Shown piece by piece: positions 32,952 to 39,918 of a stretch of 49,831 nucleotides of DNA; positions within the stretch are counted from its first letter, which is position 1, and each line of letters opens with the position of its first letter. The notes beneath the pieces are model-generated. The model was not told the DNA's origin and searched no databases. It was given only the letters and a program-made list of their open reading frames with translations. The position numbers and the translations under genes were made by a program. The stretch covers positions 1-49,831 of the forward strand of contig JAJZTU010000002.1 in assembly GCA_021848765.1 (NCBI GenBank), in the 5' to 3' direction. Origin of the DNA: Bacillota bacterium. Lineage in GTDB: Bacteria; Bacillota; GCA-003054495; Carboxydocellales; JAJZTU01.

Positions 32952-34724
32952 TTAGACGGTTTCCTTTACACCTTTAATAGTGCCGTCTCTGGATACTGAA
33001 CAGACAGCCAGAGGATCTACCAGCACTTCAATTAAATACGGACGTTCCAAGGCAAAAGCCCTGTCCAGGGCTTCCCGGATTTGTTCTGGTTTTTCTACCA
33101 GTTCTGCACCCACACCCATTGATTTAGCCAGGGCCACAAAATCAATCCCCCGGTTATGACCCATTTCTGCATTTTCATAATCCAGCTCAGTGGATATCCA
33201 CCGCTCGTTGAAGAATAAGTTTTGCTGCTGGCGGATTAAGCCGAGGAGTGAGTTGTTAAGCAGGAATACTACAACAGGGATATTATGCTTAGCTGCCGTA
33301 GCAAGGTCCTGAAGAGACATCCCTAAACTGCCATCGCCCAGCAGATTTACACATTGCACCTCAGGTTTGGCCAATTTTGCTGCCATGGCTGCACCAAGAC
33401 CCCAACCCATAGTTCCTGCCCGGCCGGTTATTAAATATGTTCTAGGCTCATAAGAATCAAACAATTGGGAAGACCAAATCTGGCTAATACCGCAATCATG
33501 GGTAACAATGGCATTTCTCTTCAAGTGTTTCCGCAACTCAGCGATAGCCTGTTGGGGTTTCATCGGGATGGTGTCAAACTCGGTCTGCCGTGCCAATTTA
33601 GGCTTGTCCTCCCCTAAGATTCTGATTCTTTCTTCTGCCTTGTCGTCAGGCTGAAAATTATTGCTCTTTATTACTGCATTCAGTTTTTGTAAAAACCCTT
33701 TTAAGTCAGCGGCTATCCCCAATTCGGTTGGAACCTGGCGGCCTATTTCCTGTTCGTCAAAGTTGACATGAATGATTTTACGTCCTTCTTTAAATACACC
33801 TACACTACCGGTGCCCCGGTCACCAAAACGCCCGCCCAAGCAAATAACCAAGTCAGACTCCAGAATTGTTTTATTGCCAAGGGGTGTCTGACAGATGGTA
33901 CCCATCATACCTGCAAATAACTCGTGATCATTCGGGAAACAGTCTTTGCCCATCAGTGTGCAAACCACCGGAATCCGAAGAGTCTCCGCCAAAGTCATCA
34001 ACTCAGAAGTTGAGTCAGACAATACCACTCCACCCCCCACCAATAAGACAGGGCGCTCCGCTGCTTTGAGCATCTCAAAAGCCTTCTGCACTTCTTTATC
34101 GGTAGCCTGAGGCAGAACTTCCGGCTCCTCTGCGACTAATTCACTGAGATCGACTTCAACCATTCCCTTCTGTACATCAAGAGGCAGGTCAATTAACACC
34201 GGACCTTTACGACCGGTGGTAGCTGTCCGCCAAGCTTCTTTGATAATTTTGGGCAACTCCTCAGCTTTTTCTACCAGGTAAGCTGCTTTAGTAACCGGCT
34301 TAGCCATTTCTGTAATGGGAGCTTCCTGGAATGCATCTTTACCTACGAAGGCAAAAGGTACTTGGCCTGTGAAAGCAAGCAACGGTACAGAATCTACATA
34401 TGCGCTGTAAAGTCCGGTTAAAAAGTTAGTGGCAGCGGGTCCTGATGTACAGGCACAAACCCCAACTTTCCCGGTAACTCTGGAATATCCGTCAGCCATA
34501 AAAATTGCCATTTGTTCGTGACGAACTACATAAGAGTGAATCTTGTCACTGTCCAAAACCGCATCATAAAAAGGCAGTATGGCAGCACCTGGGATTCCGT
34601 ATAATTGAGTAACCCCTTTCTGTTCTAAAAAATAAACAAGTACCTGTGCTGCTGTCATCTTTTGCGTAATCGCTTCTTGCTGCAGATTTGTTTCCCCTTC
34701 TTTTTCTGTTCCCCAAAGAGCCAT
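32952..34724 (-). CDS. Acetolactate synthase-like TPP enzyme
   Basis: A 590-residue three-domain TPP enzyme: pyrimidine domain with GIPGAAILPFYDAV and the catalytic glutamate in VVRHEQMAIFMADGYSR (about residue 70), central domain, and PP domain with LLGDGSLGMSLQDLATA ... NNSLLGLIRQQQ. The GAAILPFY segment and the overall look are reminiscent of glyoxylate carboligase, but Gcl has valine in place of the glutamate while this protein keeps it, so it is better described as ALS-like. No ilvN-type regulatory subunit follows, which argues against branched-chain biosynthesis. Start ATG with AAGGAGG; 22-residue N-terminal extension. Confidence 0.85.
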   Translation of the reverse strand: MALWGTEKEGETNLQQEAITQKMTAAQVLVYFLEQKGVTQLYGIPGAAILPFYDAVLDSDKIHSYVVRHEQMAIFMADGYSRVTGKVGVCACTSGPAATNFLTGLYSAYVDSVPLLAFTGQVPFAFVGKDAFQEAPITEMAKPVTKAAYLVEKAEELPKIIKEAWRTATTGRKGPVLIDLPLDVQKGMVEVDLSELVAEEPEVLPQATDKEVQKAFEMLKAAERPVLLVGGGVVLSDSTSELMTLAETLRIPVVCTLMGKDCFPNDHELFAGMMGTICQTPLGNKTILESDLVICLGGRFGDRGTGSVGVFKEGRKIIHVNFDEQEIGRQVPTELGIAADLKGFLQKLNAVIKSNNFQPDDKAEERIRILGEDKPKLARQTEFDTIPMKPQQAIAELRKHLKRNAIVTHDCGISQIWSSQLFDSYEPRTYLITGRAGTMGWGLGAAMAAKLAKPEVQCVNLLGDGSLGMSLQDLATAAKHNIPVVVFLLNNSLLGLIRQQQNLFFNERWISTELDYENAEMGHNRGIDFVALAKSMGVGAELVEKPEQIREALDRAFALERPYLIEVLVDPLAVCSVSRDGTIKGVKETV

Positions 34725-34775
34725 TTCTTCTCCTCCTTAAAATTAATGATTCTATCCTTTTACTCAAACCATAGA

Positions 34776-36137
34776 TTAATGGGAAATATCCTCCAGCGCC
34801 CTTCCTTTGGTCTCTTCCCCCAGAACCAGTACCACCAGGGCAGCGATTATAAAGGAGGCAGCACCCAGGGCAAAGACTCCGGATTGGCCGGCCTTTGGTA
34901 ATACAAGAGCTACAATATATGGACCTAAAAGCGAACCCAGACGACCGATTGAAGAAGCCATCCCTGCCCCCGTGGCCCTGGCCCGGGTAGGATAAAGTTC
35001 GGGAGTATAAGCGTATAAGACAGACCACATACCAAACATAAAAAACTGCATACATAAACCGTAAGTAACGAGGGCGGTTACATTAGCGGCTGTACCGTAG
35101 AAATAGGCAGCAGTTGCGGAACCGAGCAGCATGATTGCAGCAGAAGGTTTACGGCCAAGGGCTTCAACCAGATAAGCTGCTGTAAAGAACCCAGGTACAC
35201 CTGCCAGAGAAATAGTCAGAGTATAGAACACTGATTTAGTTACTGAGTAGCCGGCCTGCTGCAGAAAGGCACCCAGCCAAGTGGTTAGGCCATAATAACC
35301 CAGCAGGGCAAAAAACCATAAGGACCAGACCATAATTGTCCGCTTAACGTACCCAGGTGACCACAGGTCCAGGAAGGAAAACTTTCGCTCACCTGAATCG
35401 ACAACATTAGGTACCTTCACCGGAGGGGGTAACTCCTTAAGACCCGAAGCTGTTTGCACTTTTTCTTCGAAAGCGGTCATTACTTTATCGGCTTCTTGAT
35501 TACGGCCAACGCTTTCCAGCCAGCGAGGTGACTCCGGAACAAACCTGCGAATAATCAGTACAAAAATCGCGGGAATACCCTCGGCTAAAAATACCCAGCG
35601 CCAACCACCGACGGGCAGAATAAAGTAAGCCAGCAAACCAGCCCCGAGAAAACCAAGAGGCCAAAAACCTTCTAATAAGGCAATGTAGCGACCGCGTTTA
35701 GAGGCAGGGATAAATTCAGATATTAAAGACTGGCCAATCGGGAATTCCATTCCCATTCCAAAACCTAACAAAATCCGGAAAATTGCCAGTTGAGTTGGTG
35801 TTTGAGCCGCAGCGCAAAGGAAACTGGCCAAGCCCCATAATACCATACTCCACTGAAAGACAACTTTACGACCGAAGCGGTCGGCCAGCATGCCGGATAT
35901 ACCGGCACCTAAAAACATCCCCAAAAAACTGGCACTGGATAAAAGGCCGGCCTGGACAGCAGTTAGCTTAAAAAATGTCTTGAGAGAACCTAAAACGAAG
36001 GTCAGCATAGCCAGATCCACGGAATCGAAGAACCATGCAGTAGCAATAATCAAGAATATTTTATTTTGGTAGGAGCTTAGAGGCAATCGTTCCAGCCTTT
36101 GGGGAATGCCGACATGTTGATTTAACTGTACAGACAT
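34776..36137 (-). CDS. MFS transporter, metabolite:H+ symporter type
   Basis: A 453-residue permease with about 12 hydrophobic segments, the MFS loop signature GMLADRFGRKVVFQ (about residue 83) and its sugar-porter-like PESPRWLESVGR (about 203). A large cytoplasmic loop follows helix 6. The nearest families I recall are niacin/aromatic-acid or sugar-porter-like MHS/AAHS carriers. It is probably the uptake system for the island's substrate. I prefer the third codon (ATG at 36137) over the ATG at 36143, which touches the AAGGGAG ribosome site. Confidence 0.87.
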   Translation of the reverse strand: MSVQLNQHVGIPQRLERLPLSSYQNKIFLIIATAWFFDSVDLAMLTFVLGSLKTFFKLTAVQAGLLSSASFLGMFLGAGISGMLADRFGRKVVFQWSMVLWGLASFLCAAAQTPTQLAIFRILLGFGMGMEFPIGQSLISEFIPASKRGRYIALLEGFWPLGFLGAGLLAYFILPVGGWRWVFLAEGIPAIFVLIIRRFVPESPRWLESVGRNQEADKVMTAFEEKVQTASGLKELPPPVKVPNVVDSGERKFSFLDLWSPGYVKRTIMVWSLWFFALLGYYGLTTWLGAFLQQAGYSVTKSVFYTLTISLAGVPGFFTAAYLVEALGRKPSAAIMLLGSATAAYFYGTAANVTALVTYGLCMQFFMFGMWSVLYAYTPELYPTRARATGAGMASSIGRLGSLLGPYIVALVLPKAGQSGVFALGAASFIIAALVVLVLGEETKGRALEDISH

Positions 36138-36151
36138 ATTCATTCTCCCTT

Positions 36152-36793
36152 CTACTTTGCAACCAGTAATACATTAGCTTTGGAAACAGCATCCCCGGCA
36201 TCGGGTGAAAAGAAGTCTGCGCCGATAGAATCAGCAAATTTCTGGGTAACCGGGGCACCGCCCACACCTATAAATACGCTCTCGCGCAAACCGCTATCCG
36301 CAATAACCTTGATGGTTTTGCCCATAACCTCCATGGTCGTAGTGAGCAATGCACTCATCAACACAAAGTCAGGACTATGCTCCTTAATTGCTTGGACAAA
36401 GTTTTCCGGCGATACATTAATGCCAATATCCACTATCTCGTAACCGCCACCCTCCATCATCATGCACACCAGATTTTTGCCAATGTCGTGCAAATCTCCC
36501 TGAACAGTTCCAATAACCGCTTTACCTTTAGTTGCAGCATTCTGGCCGGCCAACAGCGGTTTGATGATGTTAAGACCGGCGTACATTGCCCGAGCGCCGA
36601 TCATCATTTCAGAAATAAAGAATTCACCTTTCTGGAACTTTTCACCCACAGTGCTCATGGCAGGGATTAATCCTTCATTGAGAATAGCCTGTGGTGTTAT
36701 ACCCGAATCCAGAGCGGCTTGAGTCAGTTCATCTACTTTTGCCTGTTGTCCATTTATTACAGCTTCTTGAATTTCAATTAATAAATTTGACAT
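36152..36793 (-). CDS. Corrinoid (cobalamin-binding) methyl carrier protein
   Basis: A 213-residue MtaC/MtbC-type protein. N-terminal four-helix cap (residues 1-85, with GEKFQKGEFFISEMMIGARAM) and a Rossmann B12 domain with the base-off/His-on motif GDLHDIGKNLV (about 98), MSALLTTTM and VGVGGAPVT. It shuttles the methyl group between the two methyltransferases. The ATG at 36793 follows GGAGGG, which lies within the last codons of the UroD-fold gene; only two bases separate the two genes. Confidence 0.95.
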   Translation of the reverse strand: MSNLLIEIQEAVINGQQAKVDELTQAALDSGITPQAILNEGLIPAMSTVGEKFQKGEFFISEMMIGARAMYAGLNIIKPLLAGQNAATKGKAVIGTVQGDLHDIGKNLVCMMMEGGGYEIVDIGINVSPENFVQAIKEHSPDFVLMSALLTTTMEVMGKTIKVIADSGLRESVFIGVGGAPVTQKFADSIGADFFSPDAGDAVSKANVLLVAK

Positions 36794-36795
36794 CT

Positions 36796-37887
36796 TTATC
36801 CCTCCAGCGGGTATTTCCCGTATTTTTTGATTGCATTGGACATAGCCCATACATTCTCAACTTTACAATAATCAGTTAAGCTGTTGGCACTGCTGATAAT
36901 ATAACCACCGCCGGGTCCAGCTGTAAGAATGCGGTTACGTACTTCTGCATCCACTTCTTCTTCAGTGCCAAGGGGCAGGGTATAATCCAAATCAATATTA
37001 CCAACAATACAAACTCGATGTCCGTATTCTTTTTTCATTTTGCCAATGTCCATAGCTGCAGGTTGAAGAGGGTGAATAGCGGTCATTCCCAGGCTCAGCA
37101 AATCTTCCATAATGGGAAAAAGGTTACCGTCACTGTGGAAAATCCATGGTTTTTTTATACGTTCAGCTACGATACGCATATTAGGCAAAAAACATTCGCG
37201 AAATATTTTGGGTGACATGAAGGGTCCATGGTTACCTGCCAAGTCATCATTGCACCAAAAGAAGTCAAAATCCATTTCATTTAGATGGTCTACAACCTGG
37301 GCCGACCACTCCGAAAAACGCAAGTGAATCTTTTTAATTAGTTCCGGGTTATCCACGGTAGCATAACTAAATTCATCCAAACCCATACTCTCAAGGGTCG
37401 AAGATGCGCCCAGCCGTATGCGGGCAAAGACCGCATAATCCCCTTTATATTGTTTGATCCATTCAGCTACCTTCTCATACCTGGCAGGATGATGGGGATC
37501 TGGTAAAAATTCATCGAATAAAGCAAGCGATTCTTCTGAAACCAGCAGCCCTTTTTCAATGTAAGTACGTCCTGTGTCCTGATCCGCACCCATTTTAGCA
37601 ATCCAGGGAGGGACGAAATCGAAGGTGACTTTCTTAGGATAATAGTAGCTCTCTTTATAGGTTTCTTTAGTCTGCATAGCTTGACCATCTGAAGCTTGTC
37701 CCATAGGATAGTGAGCGCCAAAAGCGCTAAGACCAAGCTTTTCACATAGCTCCGGGGGAGTAAAATTCGCTGTCCCCATAATTTGTACCTGTAATGCTTC
37801 TTCAATATCATTTTCTACCCAGGGAACCTGATCCGGTACTCCTCTGTTCAGAGCTGTTAACACGCGTTCGCGGGGCGTCATGCTCAT
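36796..37887 (-). CDS. UroD-fold methyltransferase (probable substrate:corrinoid)
   Basis: A 363-residue protein of the uroporphyrinogen decarboxylase superfamily, methyltransferase branch (start MSMTPRERVLTALNRG; IFRECFLPNMRIVAERIKKP; WIFHSDGN; VCIVGNIDLDYTL; GGGYIISSANSLTDYCKVEN). MtaA/MtbA enzymes use an HxC zinc motif; here the position reads HSD, as I recall for the demethylase-type members, so I expect MT-I function (removing methyl from the substrate). Adjacent corrinoid and pterin methyltransferase genes support this. I start at the third codon ATG because AGGAGGA touches the first. Confidence 0.85.
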   Translation of the reverse strand: MSMTPRERVLTALNRGVPDQVPWVENDIEEALQVQIMGTANFTPPELCEKLGLSAFGAHYPMGQASDGQAMQTKETYKESYYYPKKVTFDFVPPWIAKMGADQDTGRTYIEKGLLVSEESLALFDEFLPDPHHPARYEKVAEWIKQYKGDYAVFARIRLGASSTLESMGLDEFSYATVDNPELIKKIHLRFSEWSAQVVDHLNEMDFDFFWCNDDLAGNHGPFMSPKIFRECFLPNMRIVAERIKKPWIFHSDGNLFPIMEDLLSLGMTAIHPLQPAAMDIGKMKKEYGHRVCIVGNIDLDYTLPLGTEEEVDAEVRNRILTAGPGGGYIISSANSLTDYCKVENVWAMSNAIKKYGKYPLEG

Positions 37888-37956
37888 TTTCATTCCTCCT
37901 AATCGTTATTGGCTAATAATAAATAGTGCTGCTTACTTGAAACCGCTTCATCCTTC

Positions 37957-38000
37957 AACGACTACCTAACGACTTAAAAACGACTACCTAACGACTTAAA
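37957..38000. repeat. Perfect tandem duplication of a 22-bp unit
   Basis: The unit AACGACTACCTAACGACTTAAA occurs twice head-to-tail (37957-37978, 37979-38000) between the DUF1638 gene and the UroD-fold gene. AACGACT occurs four times at 11-base spacing, about one helical turn. Confidence 0.9.
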
Positions 38001-38024
38001 TACGATATTACTCACCTCCTTTGA

Positions 38025-38690
38025 TTAATCTTTGAACATTTCATCGTCTGCGGGAATATCCCCGTCAATAACGACAAAATCCTCATCCCAAGGCCCAAAC
38101 AGCAACTTCTTTAAATAGTCGAAACCACCATTCATTTCTTCATACTGTAATTTAAAGAATCGGGCAAATTCAGTTACATACTGTTTACTGGGTTCATGAA
38201 CTTGACCGGAAGTTCTAATCAACACTGTGCGCTGATAATTTTTCATACATTCCCAGGCTGCCCAAAGAGCTGTATCCTCGCCATACTTGTCAACTGACCT
38301 GTGATACTCTTTCAGAGGATCTTCCGCCGCTTCTATCCAGCCCCTGGTAAAGTAATAGGTGCCCGGGTTTTGATGAAACTCCCGGTAGTACTTAGCTCTG
38401 GAGCCCATAGAAATACCAATGCAGTCATCAATTCTTGGAATAATCATCTTCTGATGAGGTGCAGCCCGAAGTCCAATTACAGCTCTACTGCACAACCCGT
38501 ATCCCAACAGAAGTACGGAATACCCACAAGACTCGTCAATGGTCTTTTGAAGCTGTTCAGCAAGCATCTTAGGGGTACGGTGTAACCCCTGTTCCAGATA
38601 AATAAAGTCATAATGTACTTCTCCCAAGGATTCAATTTGGTTCTTTAATACATCGCAAGCTATAACTAGAGTGCGGTTAGCTGCTCCCAA
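38025..38690 (-). CDS. DUF1638 protein
   Basis: A 221-residue protein with the pattern I know from DUF1638: RTLVIACDVL at the start, LLGYGLCSRAVIGL (about residue 62), IPRIDDCIGISMG (about 86) and a YYFTRGWIEAAEDPLKEY segment (about 111). Three conserved cysteines (ACDV, GLCS, DDCIG) could form a metal or cofactor site. Function unknown; the family is often seen beside corrinoid methyltransferases. The start is TTG with GGAG upstream; an ATG between them is out of frame and stops after seven codons. It lies between the two methyltransferase genes. Confidence 0.85.
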   Translation of the reverse strand: MGAANRTLVIACDVLKNQIESLGEVHYDFIYLEQGLHRTPKMLAEQLQKTIDESCGYSVLLLGYGLCSRAVIGLRAAPHQKMIIPRIDDCIGISMGSRAKYYREFHQNPGTYYFTRGWIEAAEDPLKEYHRSVDKYGEDTALWAAWECMKNYQRTVLIRTSGQVHEPSKQYVTEFARFFKLQYEEMNGGFDYLKKLLFGPWDEDFVVIDGDIPADDEMFKD

Positions 38691-38770
38691 GGACGATCAT
38701 CTCCAGTCTTGCTTATCGCCGACCCCTTCACACAGGTTAAATTCGAACAATTTTATCAGCATTCCTAAGC

Positions 38771-39565
38771 TCATGCTTTTATCTTGCCTGCTCGCACCCC
38801 TGCAATGTAATCCATGCAATATTCATCCTGGCCGGATAAGCTCCTGGAAGCAGCCAGCAAAGACATAATGGTCTGATCCAGGGGATCCAGAATAAAAGCA
38901 TCCATTCGCATGGCTACACTCATAACCATAAATACCCGATTCAACAGTTTGCGCTCCGGCAGTCCGTAGGAAACATTCGACAGCCCAGAAACCAAATGAA
39001 CTCCAGGATATTTTTGACGCAGAGCACGGGTGCTCTCCAGGATCTCGACGCCAAAGTTATGATTTACCCCCAGGGGCTTAACCAAAGGGTCTAGGTAGAT
39101 ATCATCTTCTGAGATTCCCGCTGCAGTTAACCCTGTTACTAATTGATCGGCTACCCGTAAGCGATCTTCCACCGATTCGGGCATACCCTTGCTGTCCATG
39201 CAGAGAGCTATAACTTTGGTTTTATATTGCTTTACCAAGGGCAACACCTCTTCCCACCGTTCATTTTCGGCGGAAATGGAATTTATCATAGGCTTTTGCC
39301 GGCAAAGTTCCAAACCAACCTTAATTGCAGCCGGGTTCGGGCTATCAATACATAAGGGAACATCAACAACCTCCTGGACAAGTTCCACCAACCATTGCAT
39401 ATTCTCAATTTCATTGCCACCAGCAGCAGCATTAACGTCGATAAAGTGAGCACCTGCTTCCACCTGGCGGCGCGCAAGGTCTTTTAAGTATACTTCATCC
39501 CTCTGCTCAATCGCTTGTGCTATGGCCTTACGTGTAGAGTTAATGAGTTCACCTATAACTATCAC
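38771..39565 (-). CDS. Pterin-binding methyltransferase, AcsE-like (MT-II)
   Basis: A 264-residue TIM-barrel of the methyltetrahydrofolate:corrinoid methyltransferase family. Compared with AcsE the pterin-binding residues are visible: VIGELINSTRKA, LCIDSPNPAAIKVGLE (about residue 71), IYLDPLVKPLGVN (about 158) and LVSGLSNVSYGLPERKLLNR (about 194, with the key Asn). It should pass the methyl from the corrinoid protein to tetrahydrofolate. The start codon is GTG with GGAGGT nine bases upstream. It is the first gene behind the sigma-54 promoter. Confidence 0.93.
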   Translation of the reverse strand: MIVIGELINSTRKAIAQAIEQRDEVYLKDLARRQVEAGAHFIDVNAAAGGNEIENMQWLVELVQEVVDVPLCIDSPNPAAIKVGLELCRQKPMINSISAENERWEEVLPLVKQYKTKVIALCMDSKGMPESVEDRLRVADQLVTGLTAAGISEDDIYLDPLVKPLGVNHNFGVEILESTRALRQKYPGVHLVSGLSNVSYGLPERKLLNRVFMVMSVAMRMDAFILDPLDQTIMSLLAASRSLSGQDEYCMDYIAGVRAGKIKA

Positions 39566-39671
39566 TTAAAATATACCTCCTTTTATCTAGCCCTGATATG
39601 GAAGGGTATGAACGCGGTAACTTATAGCAATAAATAAGGTTTGGTTATAACCGGTCTCGGCCTAATCTAGC

Positions 39672-39687
39672 TGCAAAAGTCATACCA
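39672..39687 (-). promoter_or_regulatory. Sigma-54 (-24/-12) promoter of the catabolic island
   Basis: TGGTATGACTTTTGCA on the minus strand matches the sigma-54 consensus TGGYAYRNNNNTTGCW at every fixed position, with GG (39686-39685) and GC (39674-39673) exactly 10 bases apart. The predicted start is near 39661, about 95 bases before the AcsE-like gene. The sigma-54 activator gene lies directly upstream. Confidence 0.9.
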
Positions 39688-39811
39688 ATTCAAAAACCTG
39701 AATTTCCAGACCTTTCTGTTAACATAGTGATTCCACAGTTAATCACCAGTGTATTATTAAACCGAAATATATCTTTATCTAAATATATAAAACTATCAGG
39801 ATTTCCGATCC

Positions 39812-39847
39812 GATTCAAATTATACTCGCCCGAATAAATTTTGAATC
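39812..39847. promoter_or_regulatory. Inverted repeat, candidate activator-binding site
   Basis: GATTCAAA (39812-39819) and TTTGAATC (39840-39847) form a perfect 8-bp inverted repeat with 20-base spacing, about 130-160 bases upstream of the sigma-54 promoter. That distance suits an enhancer site for the PAS/AAA+ regulator. The rest of the 39566-39890 region is AT-rich with no gene. Confidence 0.5.
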
Positions 39848-39890
39848 ACTTTAGTCAACAATCCCGGTGAGGGTCTGTGTATAAAGCGCA

Positions 39891-39918
39891 TAAAAAAAAG
39901 GCCTAACCTAGGCCTTTT
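39891..39918 (-). terminator. Intrinsic terminator of the sigma-54 activator gene
   Basis: AAAAGGCC / GGCCTTTT stem with loop TAGGTTA (39896-39918) followed by a T-run on the minus strand. It overlaps the regulator stop codon, separating the regulator transcript from the island operon. Confidence 0.9.

Noticed and set aside
32952..34724. Calling the TPP enzyme glyoxylate carboligase
   Set aside because: It keeps the catalytic glutamate that Gcl lacks, so the specific name is not supported by sequence alone.
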